Shown here one piece after another: positions 8,119-16,955 of a stretch of DNA of 39,754 nt; positions within the stretch are counted from its first letter, which is position 1; every line of letters starts with the position of its first letter. The notes below the pieces were generated by a model, which was given only the letters and a program-made list of their open reading frames with translations, ran no database searches and was not told the DNA's origin. Origin of the DNA: a virus. The position numbers were made by a program, and so were the translations under genes. Where the stretch lies: positions 1 through 39,754 of the IMG/VR virus record IMGVR_UViG_3300022602_002313; one strand, 5' to 3'.

Positions 8119-9152
8119 TACCTATTAAGATTGTATCAACGCAGAAACCCAACATCTTAGCAATAAGATGGAATCCTAATAATGTTTGTAATTACAAATG
8201 TGAATACTGCTGGCCCGATAACAATGCGGGCGACTATCTTTCTCCAAAGAATTTAGATTTAGTAGTTAAAAACTTTAATCACTTTATAGCAACTTACAAA
8301 CAAAAACTAGGCAAGACTAAAATACATCTTAGCCTAGCAGGTGGAGAGCCTACACTATGGAGAGACCTTGCGCTATTCATAGAAGAAATTAAAAAAGAAA
8401 ACGACATCTATTTAAGTTTAATCAGCAATGGGTCACGCACACTACGCTGGTGGAAAGAATACGGACACTTAATTGATAACGCTCATTTGTCATACCACAT
8501 CTCCCAAGCTGATCCGGATCACATGATTGCTGTAGCAGATACATTATTTGAATACAACAAAAAAGTAACTGTTAAAGTTCTAATGGATCGCAAGCATTGG
8601 CAAGAAGGATTAGACGTTATTGACTATATGAAAAAGAACAGCAAGTACAATTGGTTTATTATAACTTGCGAAGTTATCGAACCTGAAGTTGCTAAGATTG
8701 GTAACATCAAAGTTGTCAATGCTGATGATATACAAATAACACCTGAGCAAAAACGTTTCTTAAAAAACCCTTTAAAGCGTATACCTAATCTTCTTTGGAT
8801 TTGGAAAAACAGAAAATTAATATTTGAAGGGCAAATGCGTCTATACGAAAGTGTAGCAACACTTGATAACGGCAAAACTGTACGAGCAAAGTCTAACACT
8901 TACATTAACAATAACTGGACTAACTTTGAAGGTTGGAGTTGCGATATAGGACTAGACAATGTTTATATCAGTTGGACAGGAGAAATACAAGGATCATGCC
9001 AACAAACTATCTACGGGTTAGACTACTCGTTTAACATACTAGATGAAAACTTTGTAGAAAAATTTAATCCTGAATTTAAATCTAGTATCTGTTCTATTAA
9101 GAATTGCTTATGTAGTTGCGAAACGCACCAATCAAAGTTTAAACTTAGTTAA
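8115..9152 (+). CDS. Radical SAM protein with C-terminal auxiliary-cluster region
   Basis: CNYKCEYC at residues 25-32 is the rSAM motif, in IRWNPNNVCNYKCEYCWP; LAGGEPT follows. The tail has WSCDIG, GSCQQ and a CSIKNCLCSC cluster, aligning with the 3107 and 9132 proteins, and ends SKFKLS. The start overlaps the twitch rSAM stop by ATGA. The last 21 bp overlap, tail to tail, the end of the minus-strand paralogue at 9132. Likely binds a second Fe-S cluster. Substrate unknown. Confidence 0.87.
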   Translation: MIPIKIVSTQKPNILAIRWNPNNVCNYKCEYCWPDNNAGDYLSPKNLDLVVKNFNHFIATYKQKLGKTKIHLSLAGGEPTLWRDLALFIEEIKKENDIYLSLISNGSRTLRWWKEYGHLIDNAHLSYHISQADPDHMIAVADTLFEYNKKVTVKVLMDRKHWQEGLDVIDYMKKNSKYNWFIITCEVIEPEVAKIGNIKVVNADDIQITPEQKRFLKNPLKRIPNLLWIWKNRKLIFEGQMRLYESVATLDNGKTVRAKSNTYINNNWTNFEGWSCDIGLDNVYISWTGEIQGSCQQTIYGLDYSFNILDENFVEKFNPEFKSSICSIKNCLCSCETHQSKFKLS

Positions 9153-10028
9153 CGGTATATCAGCGGCGCAGGTACAGAAATTACGGTCACAAGTTACGGG
9201 TTCGCTAGGAGCAACGAAGCTTCCTTCATATATGTTGCCAAGACTACCACCGACTCTACAAGTCGCTCTGTGTACATCTCCGTCCCAATTTATCATTAGG
9301 CTTTCTATACCTGCGTTGCATGACCAGTCTTTGTATTTGTTCATGTGCAGTTTAATTATGTCGTTGGCATGATACATTTGTTTAGGATCATCATCAATAA
9401 CACAATTTGCTTCTACTGTTGCTTCATACTCTTTGACCCAAGCTAAGTCTTCTGCATTATATCGCATGTCATCAAACAAGTCGTGATCACCTTGTGTCCA
9501 ACGAACTCTACGAACGGCATGAGGTACATTACTTGCTCTTAACGCTTCTGCAATATATCTAGTACGTTTCATGTGATCCTGATGTGCCATCACGTGTACT
9601 AATATCTTTCCACTGAACAGTTCTTTAGTATTAACAATAGTATCTAACACACGTCTAACGTCGTACTCCATATGTACACTAAACACAAATTGATCCACGG
9701 GCAAACTAGAATAGAATTCATGTGGTAGTGTTCCGTTAGTTGTTACACTAATCCATGTGATGCCAACATGCTTACAGTATGTAACAAGCTCTTTAAACTT
9801 AGGATGCACAGTTGGCTCGCCACCTGTGAAACTCAAACGTATAGGTTTGCCTAGTGTAACAAGTTTGTCAACACATGCCTTTAATTTTTCTATGTCAGTG
9901 TGCGGGCTAGAATTATCGTGTATGCTACTAGGGCAGTAACTACAATCAAAGTTACAACGCTTGCCTAAGTTCCATTCAATCTTAATAGTACCTGTATGTG
10001 TCGGGTATCGACTGGCTACTTTAAACAT
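9132..10028 (-). CDS. Radical SAM protein, paralogue of the 3107 and 8115 genes
   Basis: CNFDCSYC at residues 25-32, in IEWNLGKRCNFDCSYCPSS, sits at the same position as in the 8115 protein; SFTGGEPT follows. C-terminal cysteines appear in WSCNAG, RATC, TCDRNFCTC, and the protein ends LTKFKL, matching the KFKL end of its convergent neighbour. At 298 aa it is the shortest of the three. It ends the minus-strand cassette 13534-9132 and overlaps the gene at 10016 by 13 bp. A GAGG lies about 12 nt before the ATG. Substrate unknown. Confidence 0.87.
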   Translation of the reverse strand: MFKVASRYPTHTGTIKIEWNLGKRCNFDCSYCPSSIHDNSSPHTDIEKLKACVDKLVTLGKPIRLSFTGGEPTVHPKFKELVTYCKHVGITWISVTTNGTLPHEFYSSLPVDQFVFSVHMEYDVRRVLDTIVNTKELFSGKILVHVMAHQDHMKRTRYIAEALRASNVPHAVRRVRWTQGDHDLFDDMRYNAEDLAWVKEYEATVEANCVIDDDPKQMYHANDIIKLHMNKYKDWSCNAGIESLMINWDGDVHRATCRVGGSLGNIYEGSFVAPSEPVTCDRNFCTCAADIPLTKFKL

Positions 10029-10822
10029 GTTACTTTTTTAACCTCGTTAAATTTTAATAGTGTAGATTTATCTATTGGCGTAACTAAATCTGCAACTGGA
10101 ATCATTCCTATATTTAAATTTTTAAATTTAAAGTTTCTTTTTAATAACCACAACTTAATTATAAAGGAACGAGCCGCATACGCTAACCAATTAGTGCTTG
10201 GGCCAAACTTAACCATAAAGTCTGCGCTGTAATGAGTTTGTGGACGTACTGCTTCTGATAGTGTATCTTTATCTTTAAACACATCTAACACTGTCTTGCC
10301 TACTTGACAATAGTTTATATACACAGTACCTTGTTTCCATTTGTAAGTAAACTGTCGCATGTCACTTTCTGATAATGCTAATCTAAGATTATCTTTAAAT
10401 GTTACAACTACTGTAGGATGTTTTTGTCCTGTTCTAATCGACGACTCAAGTTGATGTATTAGTATGTTAAATTTTTCTACAGCAATTTTTACATCTATGG
10501 GTGCAGTATTAAACCAAACAGTTCCAATAGATACTTCTCCTCGCAAGTCTTCGAAGAACCTGTGCAGATAGTTTAGTTCTTGTTGTGTAGATGATGCTGT
10601 AACACGTTTATCTATAATAGGCTGATAAGCATTTATGATATCAATTTGTTGATTAAGCTGATTGACAAAATCATGCGGACCCCAGTTGCTAAATCTATTA
10701 GTTTCGTACAGGGCATAATCTTTAGACAATTCGTTAAACCACTTGTTGGCAATATTGGTATTTCTTAACTTAAAAGTCAATACCAAATCCTCAACACCGT
10801 TAGTTAATGTTAGTTCAAACAT
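10016..10822 (-). CDS. Uncharacterised island protein (268 aa)
   Basis: A soluble 268-residue protein beginning MFELTLTNGVEDLVLTFKL. The middle contains amphipathic helices (residues about 50-130, including FVNQLNQQIDIINAYQ and FNILIHQLESSI) and the end is basic (LLKRNFKFKNLN). There are only two cysteines and no Fe-S, zinc or nucleotide motif. It lies between a twitch rSAM and another rSAM gene, overlapping both, so it probably serves the same pathway, perhaps as a partner or substrate-handling protein. I do not recognise the family. Confidence 0.65.
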   Translation of the reverse strand: MFELTLTNGVEDLVLTFKLRNTNIANKWFNELSKDYALYETNRFSNWGPHDFVNQLNQQIDIINAYQPIIDKRVTASSTQQELNYLHRFFEDLRGEVSIGTVWFNTAPIDVKIAVEKFNILIHQLESSIRTGQKHPTVVVTFKDNLRLALSESDMRQFTYKWKQGTVYINYCQVGKTVLDVFKDKDTLSEAVRPQTHYSADFMVKFGPSTNWLAYAARSFIIKLWLLKRNFKFKNLNIGMIPVADLVTPIDKSTLLKFNEVKKVTCLK

Positions 10823-12074
10823 ACAATTTAAACTCCGGTGTCACATCTGTGAAACTTTGATTACGAGTAGTGTCTAGTGCTTGATTAAATGCTACACAGT
10901 CTTGCCACTTGTCGCTTTGATCACGAGCCATTAGATAGTTAATGTTATCTTGTATCTGTCCTCGAGTGTATGCTAACAACTGGGGGTGCTGTTTAACCAT
11001 TTTAAATTCTTCTAATCGTTGTTCAACAGCACGAAGTTTTGTTATGGCTAACACTTGTAACTCACGAGGGAGGACCTGTGCGGATAATACTTTAGGGTAC
11101 TCGACACGATGTGTATGGAACACAATGCCTAAGTCGTCTAGGAAGTATTCAATCATCTTATCAAGCACAAGTACATTACTAACTTGTACAGTAACCGCAC
11201 CAACTATACGACTGATGTTTGGAATAGTTTGTATTTGTTTAATATTATTAACTAACTCAGTCCACGACGCATTGCCACGAACATATTCATAGCTATCACC
11301 AATACCATCTATGCTTACATTAACTGCTACTGATTTAAACTTGGGCCAGTATTGCCATACAGTACGATTGCTCTTACCTAGCATACTTAGATTAGTAGCA
11401 TACTTAATTTCAATCTGGTGTCCGTAAGGTGCAAGCATATCTAAAATACGATAGTGCTGTGGATCCATCAATGGTTCACCACCGGCAAACTCAACACGGC
11501 GGAAGTGCGGAAGCAACTTTTCTAAACTAGCCCACCATTCCGGACTGTCCTGGAACTTGTCCAAATGTGGCTTGTTTTCCAAATCATGTTCTTCAACAAT
11601 AGCATACATGATGTTGTTTTCTTGTTTGTAATACTTTTTTACTACACTCCAATCATTCCAACTAGTTGAGTCCATTGGGTGACACATACGGCACTTAAGG
11701 TTACACAAATTGTTTAATTTTAGTTCCATTGTAGGAATCTCAAACGGCATGCTGTAATCGTCTTTTAAAGCGTCTAACGCATTAGGGTATAGTTTGATAC
11801 GTGCTTCGGGTATTGCACCGCTTATATGACGTTTTCGCAAGGATTCGACGCCCTGATCTTCTAGGCTAAAGCAGGGCTCGCACTCCGGTGGACGTATGTT
11901 AGTAAGTACTGACTTACGTATACGTTTCATAGTGTCATTATTCCAAATTTCTTCTAAGGAATTCTGTTGTATAAAACCAACAGGATGGCTACGACAGCAG
12001 GCACAAATGGCTCCGTCTTCTCTAGTTGCTAGCCCTGTAAAAGGGTGCATACAAAATGTTTCACTTTGGTTCAT
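10815..12074 (-). CDS. Twitch-domain radical SAM protein, paralogue of the 6700 gene (419 aa)
   Basis: N-terminal cysteines are Cys8 (FCMHPF), Cys24, 26, 27 (ICACC) and Cys65, 68 (CEPC). Then the rSAM motif CNLKCRMC spans residues 124-131, with EFAGGEPL downstream. The pattern FCxxPF/W...GxxxxCC...CxxC...CNLKCxMC matches the 472-aa paralogue on the plus strand. It overlaps the gene at 10016 by 8 bp and the SGNH hydrolase gene by 14 bp. The presence of this pair on divergent cassettes suggests duplication followed by inversion. Confidence 0.88.
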   Translation of the reverse strand: MNQSETFCMHPFTGLATREDGAICACCRSHPVGFIQQNSLEEIWNNDTMKRIRKSVLTNIRPPECEPCFSLEDQGVESLRKRHISGAIPEARIKLYPNALDALKDDYSMPFEIPTMELKLNNLCNLKCRMCHPMDSTSWNDWSVVKKYYKQENNIMYAIVEEHDLENKPHLDKFQDSPEWWASLEKLLPHFRRVEFAGGEPLMDPQHYRILDMLAPYGHQIEIKYATNLSMLGKSNRTVWQYWPKFKSVAVNVSIDGIGDSYEYVRGNASWTELVNNIKQIQTIPNISRIVGAVTVQVSNVLVLDKMIEYFLDDLGIVFHTHRVEYPKVLSAQVLPRELQVLAITKLRAVEQRLEEFKMVKQHPQLLAYTRGQIQDNINYLMARDQSDKWQDCVAFNQALDTTRNQSFTDVTPEFKLYV

Positions 12075-12690
12075 TTATTATCTTATGTAATCGTTCAGCC
12101 GCCTGACGATGTGATATCGGTCCAGGGTGGCTGTTATCTAATGCCATGTCTAACTTGTGTTGTATTATTTCGTTTGGAATAAAATTTTCTAACGGCTGAG
12201 TAAAATGAGGCATCACTTCATACCATCCATGATATGCACAAAAATGATGTTGCTTTACCCCTTTAATTTTTAAATAGGATTCTGCATGGTGCATATACAA
12301 CCCCATCCTAACAGCCATGTCGTAATCATTGTGTACATCGAAATATTTTTTAATAAACTTTGTATCCTTGTGCCACACACTTAGTCGAAGTGCAGATTCA
12401 ACACCGAGCATATTTTTACTAAAGATACAATCTCTTAAACTGTAAGTCCATCCAACAATTACAGTATCAGTTGGCAATGCATCAAAACTTATAATCTCTC
12501 TCAAAATTTGTATGTTGCTAAATCCCGGAGTTGATTTATTAACAACTTCAAGCCCTAACATATTGCCTAGCACTTGTGGCCAGGCTAATTTACTAGCAGT
12601 AGGTCCGTGCCATCCTTTATCTGGAATCCAACAATCTTCTAATCCGTGTCCAAATGTAAAACTATCACCGAACGTTATTAATCTAGGCAT
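12061..12690 (-). CDS. SGNH/GDSL-family hydrolase-like protein (209 aa)
   Basis: The start MPRLITFGDSFTFGHG holds block I GDS with Ser10 as nucleophile. A block II-like Gly occurs in NKSTPGFSN, and DNSHPG (Asp185, His188) supplies the DxxH block V. The block III Asn is not obvious (VGWTYSLRD). Members hydrolyse esters on sugars, peptidoglycan or lipids, or transfer acyl groups. No signal peptide is present, so a cytoplasmic role in the island pathway is likely. A second SGNH gene lies at 16921. It overlaps the PLP-enzyme gene by 8 bp. Confidence 0.78.
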   Translation of the reverse strand: MPRLITFGDSFTFGHGLEDCWIPDKGWHGPTASKLAWPQVLGNMLGLEVVNKSTPGFSNIQILREIISFDALPTDTVIVGWTYSLRDCIFSKNMLGVESALRLSVWHKDTKFIKKYFDVHNDYDMAVRMGLYMHHAESYLKIKGVKQHHFCAYHGWYEVMPHFTQPLENFIPNEIIQHKLDMALDNSHPGPISHRQAAERLHKIINEPK

Positions 12691-13534
12691 TTTCTAAATA
12701 CCTTATTAACGGGCTTACACCTACAGGTTGGTTATCACGCAATGCTAGGTAGATGCTTTTAGTTGGAGTTAAATTAAAATCTTTACAAATTTTGTAATAC
12801 CTATCACCGTGTGTATTCCAAAGATAGTCTGTTGGTAGGTTGCGAAGAAAATGTAATCCTATCATAGCAGGCGCACGAAGATTCATATTAAAATCATTCA
12901 TAATAGTAATAGCATCTGCTGAGGACTCTCTAGTCCAACGTAAGCCAATCCTATTCCACCCTAATCCTAACCCTTTGCTCAAGCTAATACCTACAGACCG
13001 GATTGCGCTATGAGATACATCAAAGTCAATTCCGCGGCAGCAAGTAAGCCAAGCGCCATCCACATGTACACTAATACCTTTGTCTCTCGCTTCATCTAAT
13101 ATCTCCTTCATCTCTATGTGTACATCTCCTGTACTAGGAAATGGCATAGCAATGATTAATGGTAAATCTTTACGCAAGTATCCAGGAACGCTGTAGACTA
13201 AATTTGGATCTAATCTACTGTGATACCTATAGTCACCTTTTAATGTTTGTACTGGACCTTTCATGTAGACAGTATCAATAAATTGGGTGCATCCATTAAT
13301 AATATCTACACGACTAAAATCATCAAACCCAGTTAACTTATTGTGTGTGCTTTGAAACAACCAATCGGTCATTTCTTTTTTAAAGTTAGTATAAACCTTA
13401 TCAGTAATGTCCTTATCTAGTTTACCAGACATTACATCTTGAATTAATAGTTCAATACGATTATCCACTAATGGTTGTGGTCTTTCTATTTCTAAATATT
13501 TTGGATCGTATTCTGGAGCAATCTTAATCTTCAT
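12683..13534 (-). CDS. PLP-dependent aminotransferase-like protein, short (283 aa)
   Basis: The segment ISVHVDGAW (Asp159) and SISLSKG-type GISLSKGLGLGWNR (Lys187) are the pyridine-N-binding Asp and the Schiff-base Lys of fold-type I PLP enzymes, at normal spacing of about 28 residues. At 283 aa the protein is about 100 residues shorter than typical aminotransferases; the C-terminal small domain is reduced and the N-terminal glycine-rich cofactor loop is unclear. It may be a minimal transaminase, decarboxylase or lyase. A CGTAAATA octamer lies four bases before its ATG. It heads the minus-strand cassette ending at 9132. Confidence 0.75.
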   Translation of the reverse strand: MKIKIAPEYDPKYLEIERPQPLVDNRIELLIQDVMSGKLDKDITDKVYTNFKKEMTDWLFQSTHNKLTGFDDFSRVDIINGCTQFIDTVYMKGPVQTLKGDYRYHSRLDPNLVYSVPGYLRKDLPLIIAMPFPSTGDVHIEMKEILDEARDKGISVHVDGAWLTCCRGIDFDVSHSAIRSVGISLSKGLGLGWNRIGLRWTRESSADAITIMNDFNMNLRAPAMIGLHFLRNLPTDYLWNTHGDRYYKICKDFNLTPTKSIYLALRDNQPVGVSPLIRYLENA

Positions 13535-13538
13535 GTTT

Positions 13539-13546
13539 TATTTACG
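13539..13546 (-). promoter_or_regulatory. Candidate T4-type late promoter octamer before the PLP gene
   Basis: The minus strand reads CGTAAATA, followed by AAAC and the ATG at 13534. No Shine-Dalgarno sequence is present. It shares a 38-bp divergent spacer with the octamer at 13561. Confidence 0.4.
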
Positions 13547-13560
13547 TCATTATAGTAGCA

Positions 13561-13568
13561 TATAAATA
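13561..13568 (+). promoter_or_regulatory. T4-type late promoter octamer TATAAATA, divergent
   Basis: An exact TATAAATA lies four bases (TTTC) before the ATG at 13573, with no ribosome site between. T4-like initiation about six bases downstream would place the start at the ATG itself. Confidence 0.5.
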
Positions 13569-13572
13569 TTTC

Positions 13573-14238
13573 ATGCTTATACCTACCAATTATACAACAG
13601 ATCCAAAATTATTTCAAGAGGCGTGTAGCCAATTACCTAAAGCAGGTATGAAAACTACTATTAATCAACCCACAGGCAATTTCTTTTATGACCCTTGGGA
13701 GTTAAAAGAAGAGTACAAAGGAACCATTTGGGAAACGCTTTATAACTCATTGCCTGTTGTTAAAGGTGAAGCGAGAATAATTATTTTGGATCCAGGACAA
13801 AGTTATACAGCTCATGCAGACATTGATGACAGATATCATTTAAACATTTTAGGAGATGAAAGTTTCCTAATTGATTTAATGCGCGAGCAGATGCACAAGT
13901 TGAATCAAGACGGCATATGGTATGATATGGATGCGGGCTTTCTGCATACTGCCGCTAATTTTGGTCGTCGTGCTAGAGTGCAATTGGTTATTAGAAAATT
14001 ATTAAAAAAGAATAAGTTAGTTAACCCTATTGAAGTGGCATTAACTACAACAATGACAAACGCAGACCATGCTAGATACTTGTTTGACAACACAATTAGT
14101 ATTTGGCTCAACGAAGCAAACAAGCACGGATACATAACTAACTTTGCATACTCGTCACCTTTTGTAAAATTTACTATAGAACAAGATAAGTTAGATTCTT
14201 TAAAACATATTTTGCCAGACGAGTTTAAGATCCTATGA
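13573..14238 (+). CDS. 2OG-Fe(II) oxygenase-like protein, Asp/Asn-hydroxylase type
   Basis: DPGQSYTAHADIDDRYHLNI gives HxD (His81, Asp83), and DAGFLHTAANFGRRARVQLV gives the distal His125 and a 2OG-binding Arg135. This is the jelly-roll layout of the aspartyl/asparaginyl beta-hydroxylase group. The N-terminal 65 and C-terminal 80 residues are family-specific extensions. It begins the plus-strand cassette 13573-16955 and overlaps the B12-type rSAM gene by ATGA. Likely hydroxylates a pathway intermediate or peptide side chain; substrate unknown. Confidence 0.75.
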   Translation: MLIPTNYTTDPKLFQEACSQLPKAGMKTTINQPTGNFFYDPWELKEEYKGTIWETLYNSLPVVKGEARIIILDPGQSYTAHADIDDRYHLNILGDESFLIDLMREQMHKLNQDGIWYDMDAGFLHTAANFGRRARVQLVIRKLLKKNKLVNPIEVALTTTMTNADHARYLFDNTISIWLNEANKHGYITNFAYSSPFVKFTIEQDKLDSLKHILPDEFKIL

Positions 14239-15779
14239 CCCACGCACTATTCTTTAGCCTAACAGGTAAACGCTGGGAACGCATATTGTGGACTCACCGT
14301 GTAGCTACCTTTCTACGTATGAATGACTGGGATGCAGAAGTTGTAGACTTTACAGCATTTTGGCAACTAGAAGAATTACAAGAGTTTGTGCGTTCACGCA
14401 CTACTGGCAAGACAGTTATGTTTTGTTTTGGTACTGCTTTCCTAAATCCATGGAGCCCATACCTAAATGAATTCATTGCTTGGCTAAAGAAAGAATATCC
14501 AAGCATACCAGTTGTAGTTGGTGGTAACAATTCATTAACTACTCCTGCTAATGGTGTAGACTATTGGGTTGATAGTTATGGAGAAAATGCTGTACTAGCA
14601 TTGTGCCAACATCTTATTGGAACGCTAGGTGCTCCATTAATGACTGACCCTGCGTTTTTTGGATCAAAGAAAGTTATTCGTGGGCTTCATCATTATCCTT
14701 CAGCACCATTAGATAGTTATCTAGTGGACTATGAAGCACGTGACTTTATGATGCCTTGGGAGTGCCCACAGATTGAAACAGCACGTGGTTGTATGTTTAG
14801 TTGTAGCTATTGTAACTTTCCTATCATAGGACAAGCCAAAGATGTTAGTGTTAGCAAAGAACAATTTAAACTGCAAATGCAAACAGGCTACGAAAAGTGG
14901 GGCATTAAGAATTGGCGTGTAATGGACGAAACATTTAATGATCGTCCTGAGAAACTACAAAAGTATGCTGAAGCTGTAGATGAACTAGGATACAATCCTT
15001 GGATATGCGGATTTGCTCGTGGCGATTTAGTAGTAAAACATCGTGAGCATTGGGACACTTATATTAGATTAGGATTCCTTGGACACTCAATGGGCATTGA
15101 AACATTTAATCATGCCGCAGGCAAACTTGTACGTAAGGGCATGGATCCTGATAAGCTACAACAAGGACTGGTAGAGTTTCAAGAGTATACTGATATTCAT
15201 GCGCCTAATCGATACAGAGCTAACATACAAATGATATGTGGTATCCCTGGAGAAAGTGTTGAGTCTTGGAATACATCTTTAGAATGGCTTAATACTAATT
15301 GGACTAGACAAAGTGCCAGCGCACATATTTTAGAAGTACCCGATTATGATGAGTCATTAACTAATCAAAGTCGATTTACTAAGGAACTTGTAAGCAATGG
15401 GTTAGTTAAGTTAGAGGCTAGACAAAATCCAGGGTACGAAGTTACTAAAGACAGCAGGGGCAATGTTGTATTCAAATCTACTACCCCAAGAGGCGGTGGC
15501 GTGGGCAGTACTAGAAACGACATTGTTATTTGGAGTCATAACACTATGGATTGGTATCAAGCTGAAACATTGGTGCAAGAGTTTTATAGCGATAATGGAT
15601 TCAAAGGACTGCGTGGGTGTAATCCATTCTTATCTGATAGGCTATTCGCTTTCTACGAAACAAACTCCTATGAAGAAATATATAATTACAAACTATCAGA
15701 TGTAGATACAGCCGATCAAAAGTTTAAGGATCAAGTTCAATCTTACATTGATAAAAAATTAAATTGGAATACACAATGA
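14235..15779 (+). CDS. B12-binding-type radical SAM protein (514 aa)
   Basis: Residues 1-130 resemble the Rossmann-like cobalamin-binding domain of class B rSAM enzymes (strand-loop-helix pattern, VMFCFGT, VVVGGNN, GENAVLALC), although no DxHxxG cobalamin ligand is visible. The rSAM core follows with ARGCMFSCSYC (Cys186, 190, 193) and GIPGES near residue 334. Members methylate unactivated carbons or rearrange rings. Missing the DxHxxG motif does not rule out base-off B12 binding. Coupled by ATGA overlaps to the oxygenase before and the kinase-like gene after. Confidence 0.85.
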   Translation: MTHALFFSLTGKRWERILWTHRVATFLRMNDWDAEVVDFTAFWQLEELQEFVRSRTTGKTVMFCFGTAFLNPWSPYLNEFIAWLKKEYPSIPVVVGGNNSLTTPANGVDYWVDSYGENAVLALCQHLIGTLGAPLMTDPAFFGSKKVIRGLHHYPSAPLDSYLVDYEARDFMMPWECPQIETARGCMFSCSYCNFPIIGQAKDVSVSKEQFKLQMQTGYEKWGIKNWRVMDETFNDRPEKLQKYAEAVDELGYNPWICGFARGDLVVKHREHWDTYIRLGFLGHSMGIETFNHAAGKLVRKGMDPDKLQQGLVEFQEYTDIHAPNRYRANIQMICGIPGESVESWNTSLEWLNTNWTRQSASAHILEVPDYDESLTNQSRFTKELVSNGLVKLEARQNPGYEVTKDSRGNVVFKSTTPRGGGVGSTRNDIVIWSHNTMDWYQAETLVQEFYSDNGFKGLRGCNPFLSDRLFAFYETNSYEEIYNYKLSDVDTADQKFKDQVQSYIDKKLNWNTQ

Positions 15780-16471
15780 CAGATACAAGCACATGGGATT
15801 ACTATCACAAATTAAATCCAACTGGGACACCTTATCCTTCAAACTTGTTATACACACCTAGGGTTAATCCAGAACGAACAGTAATGTGTGCCCACTACTG
15901 TATTGATCCAGCTTACAGACCGGACGAAACAATACTAGTACCAGAAGAGTTAGTAGACTGGTTCTTTCATAGAGATGTTAAGTTTTTAAAACAGTTGTCG
16001 CATCTTAAGACTACACCGGAACTATATGATGTAGACTTTGAAAATAGAAAAATTTTTATGGAGTGGAATAACGAAACACTATCACAAGTATTGTTTACTC
16101 CAGGAAGAAGCCTAGATGAAGAAGTTCCTAATTGGAAAGAACAAATGAAGGATTTCTTTATTGCAACAAAAGCAAATAATTTTTGGAAAGTATCTTTGTA
16201 TCCAAATTGTTTCTTTATGTCAAAAGATGGTCAGTTAAAAACTATAGACAACTATGCTGTTATTCCTTACGAAGAACGTTTTATAGAAAGAAAAATAATA
16301 GAAGGCATTATTGGTAAAGACGGTGCGTATCGTTTTGATCAATCTACAGATGAAAAAGGTTTTATTGATTTTAAAAAGTTCTTTGAAATTACAATTACAA
16401 AACATTTAAAAGAACGATCATGGGGCAATACTGTATTTGCTGAAATATTTGAAGAAGTTTACAATGATTGA
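15776..16471 (+). CDS. Kinase-like-fold protein, paralogue of the 21745 gene (231 aa)
   Basis: The chosen ATG gives MTDTSTWDYY and an ATGA overlap with the rSAM stop. The sequence shows a kinase N-lobe-like series: a basic strand region, FLKQLSHL, TPELYDVDFENRKIFMEWN (hinge-like), then helical KDFFIATKANNFWKVSLYPNCFFMSKDGQLKTIDNY, which resembles a degenerate catalytic/metal-binding segment. The paralogue at 21745 shows the same order. Canonical HxD and DFG residues are not clear, so it could be a pseudokinase or a divergent small-molecule kinase. The assignment to the kinase fold is tentative. Confidence 0.5.
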   Translation: MTDTSTWDYYHKLNPTGTPYPSNLLYTPRVNPERTVMCAHYCIDPAYRPDETILVPEELVDWFFHRDVKFLKQLSHLKTTPELYDVDFENRKIFMEWNNETLSQVLFTPGRSLDEEVPNWKEQMKDFFIATKANNFWKVSLYPNCFFMSKDGQLKTIDNYAVIPYEERFIERKIIEGIIGKDGAYRFDQSTDEKGFIDFKKFFEITITKHLKERSWGNTVFAEIFEEVYND

Positions 16472-16955
16472 TTGGAATTCAGTAATAGCTAATCTCAAAG
16501 ACGGGCGAGTTGTTACTGTTGATCCTGCTCGATGGAATATGAGTAATCCTGAGTACGCAGAAATACTCAAGCTATGGAAAGACAGCAACTTCAATACTGA
16601 TAGCGTCAAGTGGACCAACTACTATGATACTAAGGATATTGAATCAAAGCTAGCTGAACAATTTTATGTAAAGCCGTTGCGCAGTTGGATCAGTTGTGTA
16701 GAACCTGGATACATGACTGGACATCATTATGACATTGATGACAATGAACAAGAGTATTTAAAACTAGGTAAAATAAAAAGATTCTCTGTGTTTATGAGTG
16801 AGCCCAGTCCAGGGCAACTATTCATAATGGGGGACACCTATTACTACAACATGGAACAAGGTGCTGTGCTAGTTTGGAAAAACTACAGAGAATGGCACAA
16901 CGGCATTAATGGCAGTCTTGCTAACAAATATATGTTCCATTTGCTAGGATATTGA
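16464..16955 (+). CDS. 2OG-Fe(II) oxygenase-like protein (163 aa)
   Basis: GHHYDID gives HxD (His88, Asp90), REWHNG gives the distal His145 and NKYMFHLLGY a possible Lys/Arg partner. The PSPGQLFIMGDTYYYN and QGAVLVWKN pieces match the GHIFVWDDKYISNY and AGDMYEW blocks of the proteins at 17759 and 19090, so the three form one family. The ATG at 16464 overlaps the kinase-like stop by 8 bp. The gene ends with a 35-bp tail-to-tail overlap with the SGNH gene. Substrate unknown. Confidence 0.72.
   Translation: MIDWNSVIANLKDGRVVTVDPARWNMSNPEYAEILKLWKDSNFNTDSVKWTNYYDTKDIESKLAEQFYVKPLRSWISCVEPGYMTGHHYDIDDNEQEYLKLGKIKRFSVFMSEPSPGQLFIMGDTYYYNMEQGAVLVWKNYREWHNGINGSLANKYMFHLLGY

Noticed and set aside
10942-11292. 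Plus-strand 116-aa open frame inside the twitch rSAM gene
   Set aside because: The minus-strand frame has all expected Fe-S motifs; this is a shadow with no homology signal and no start context.
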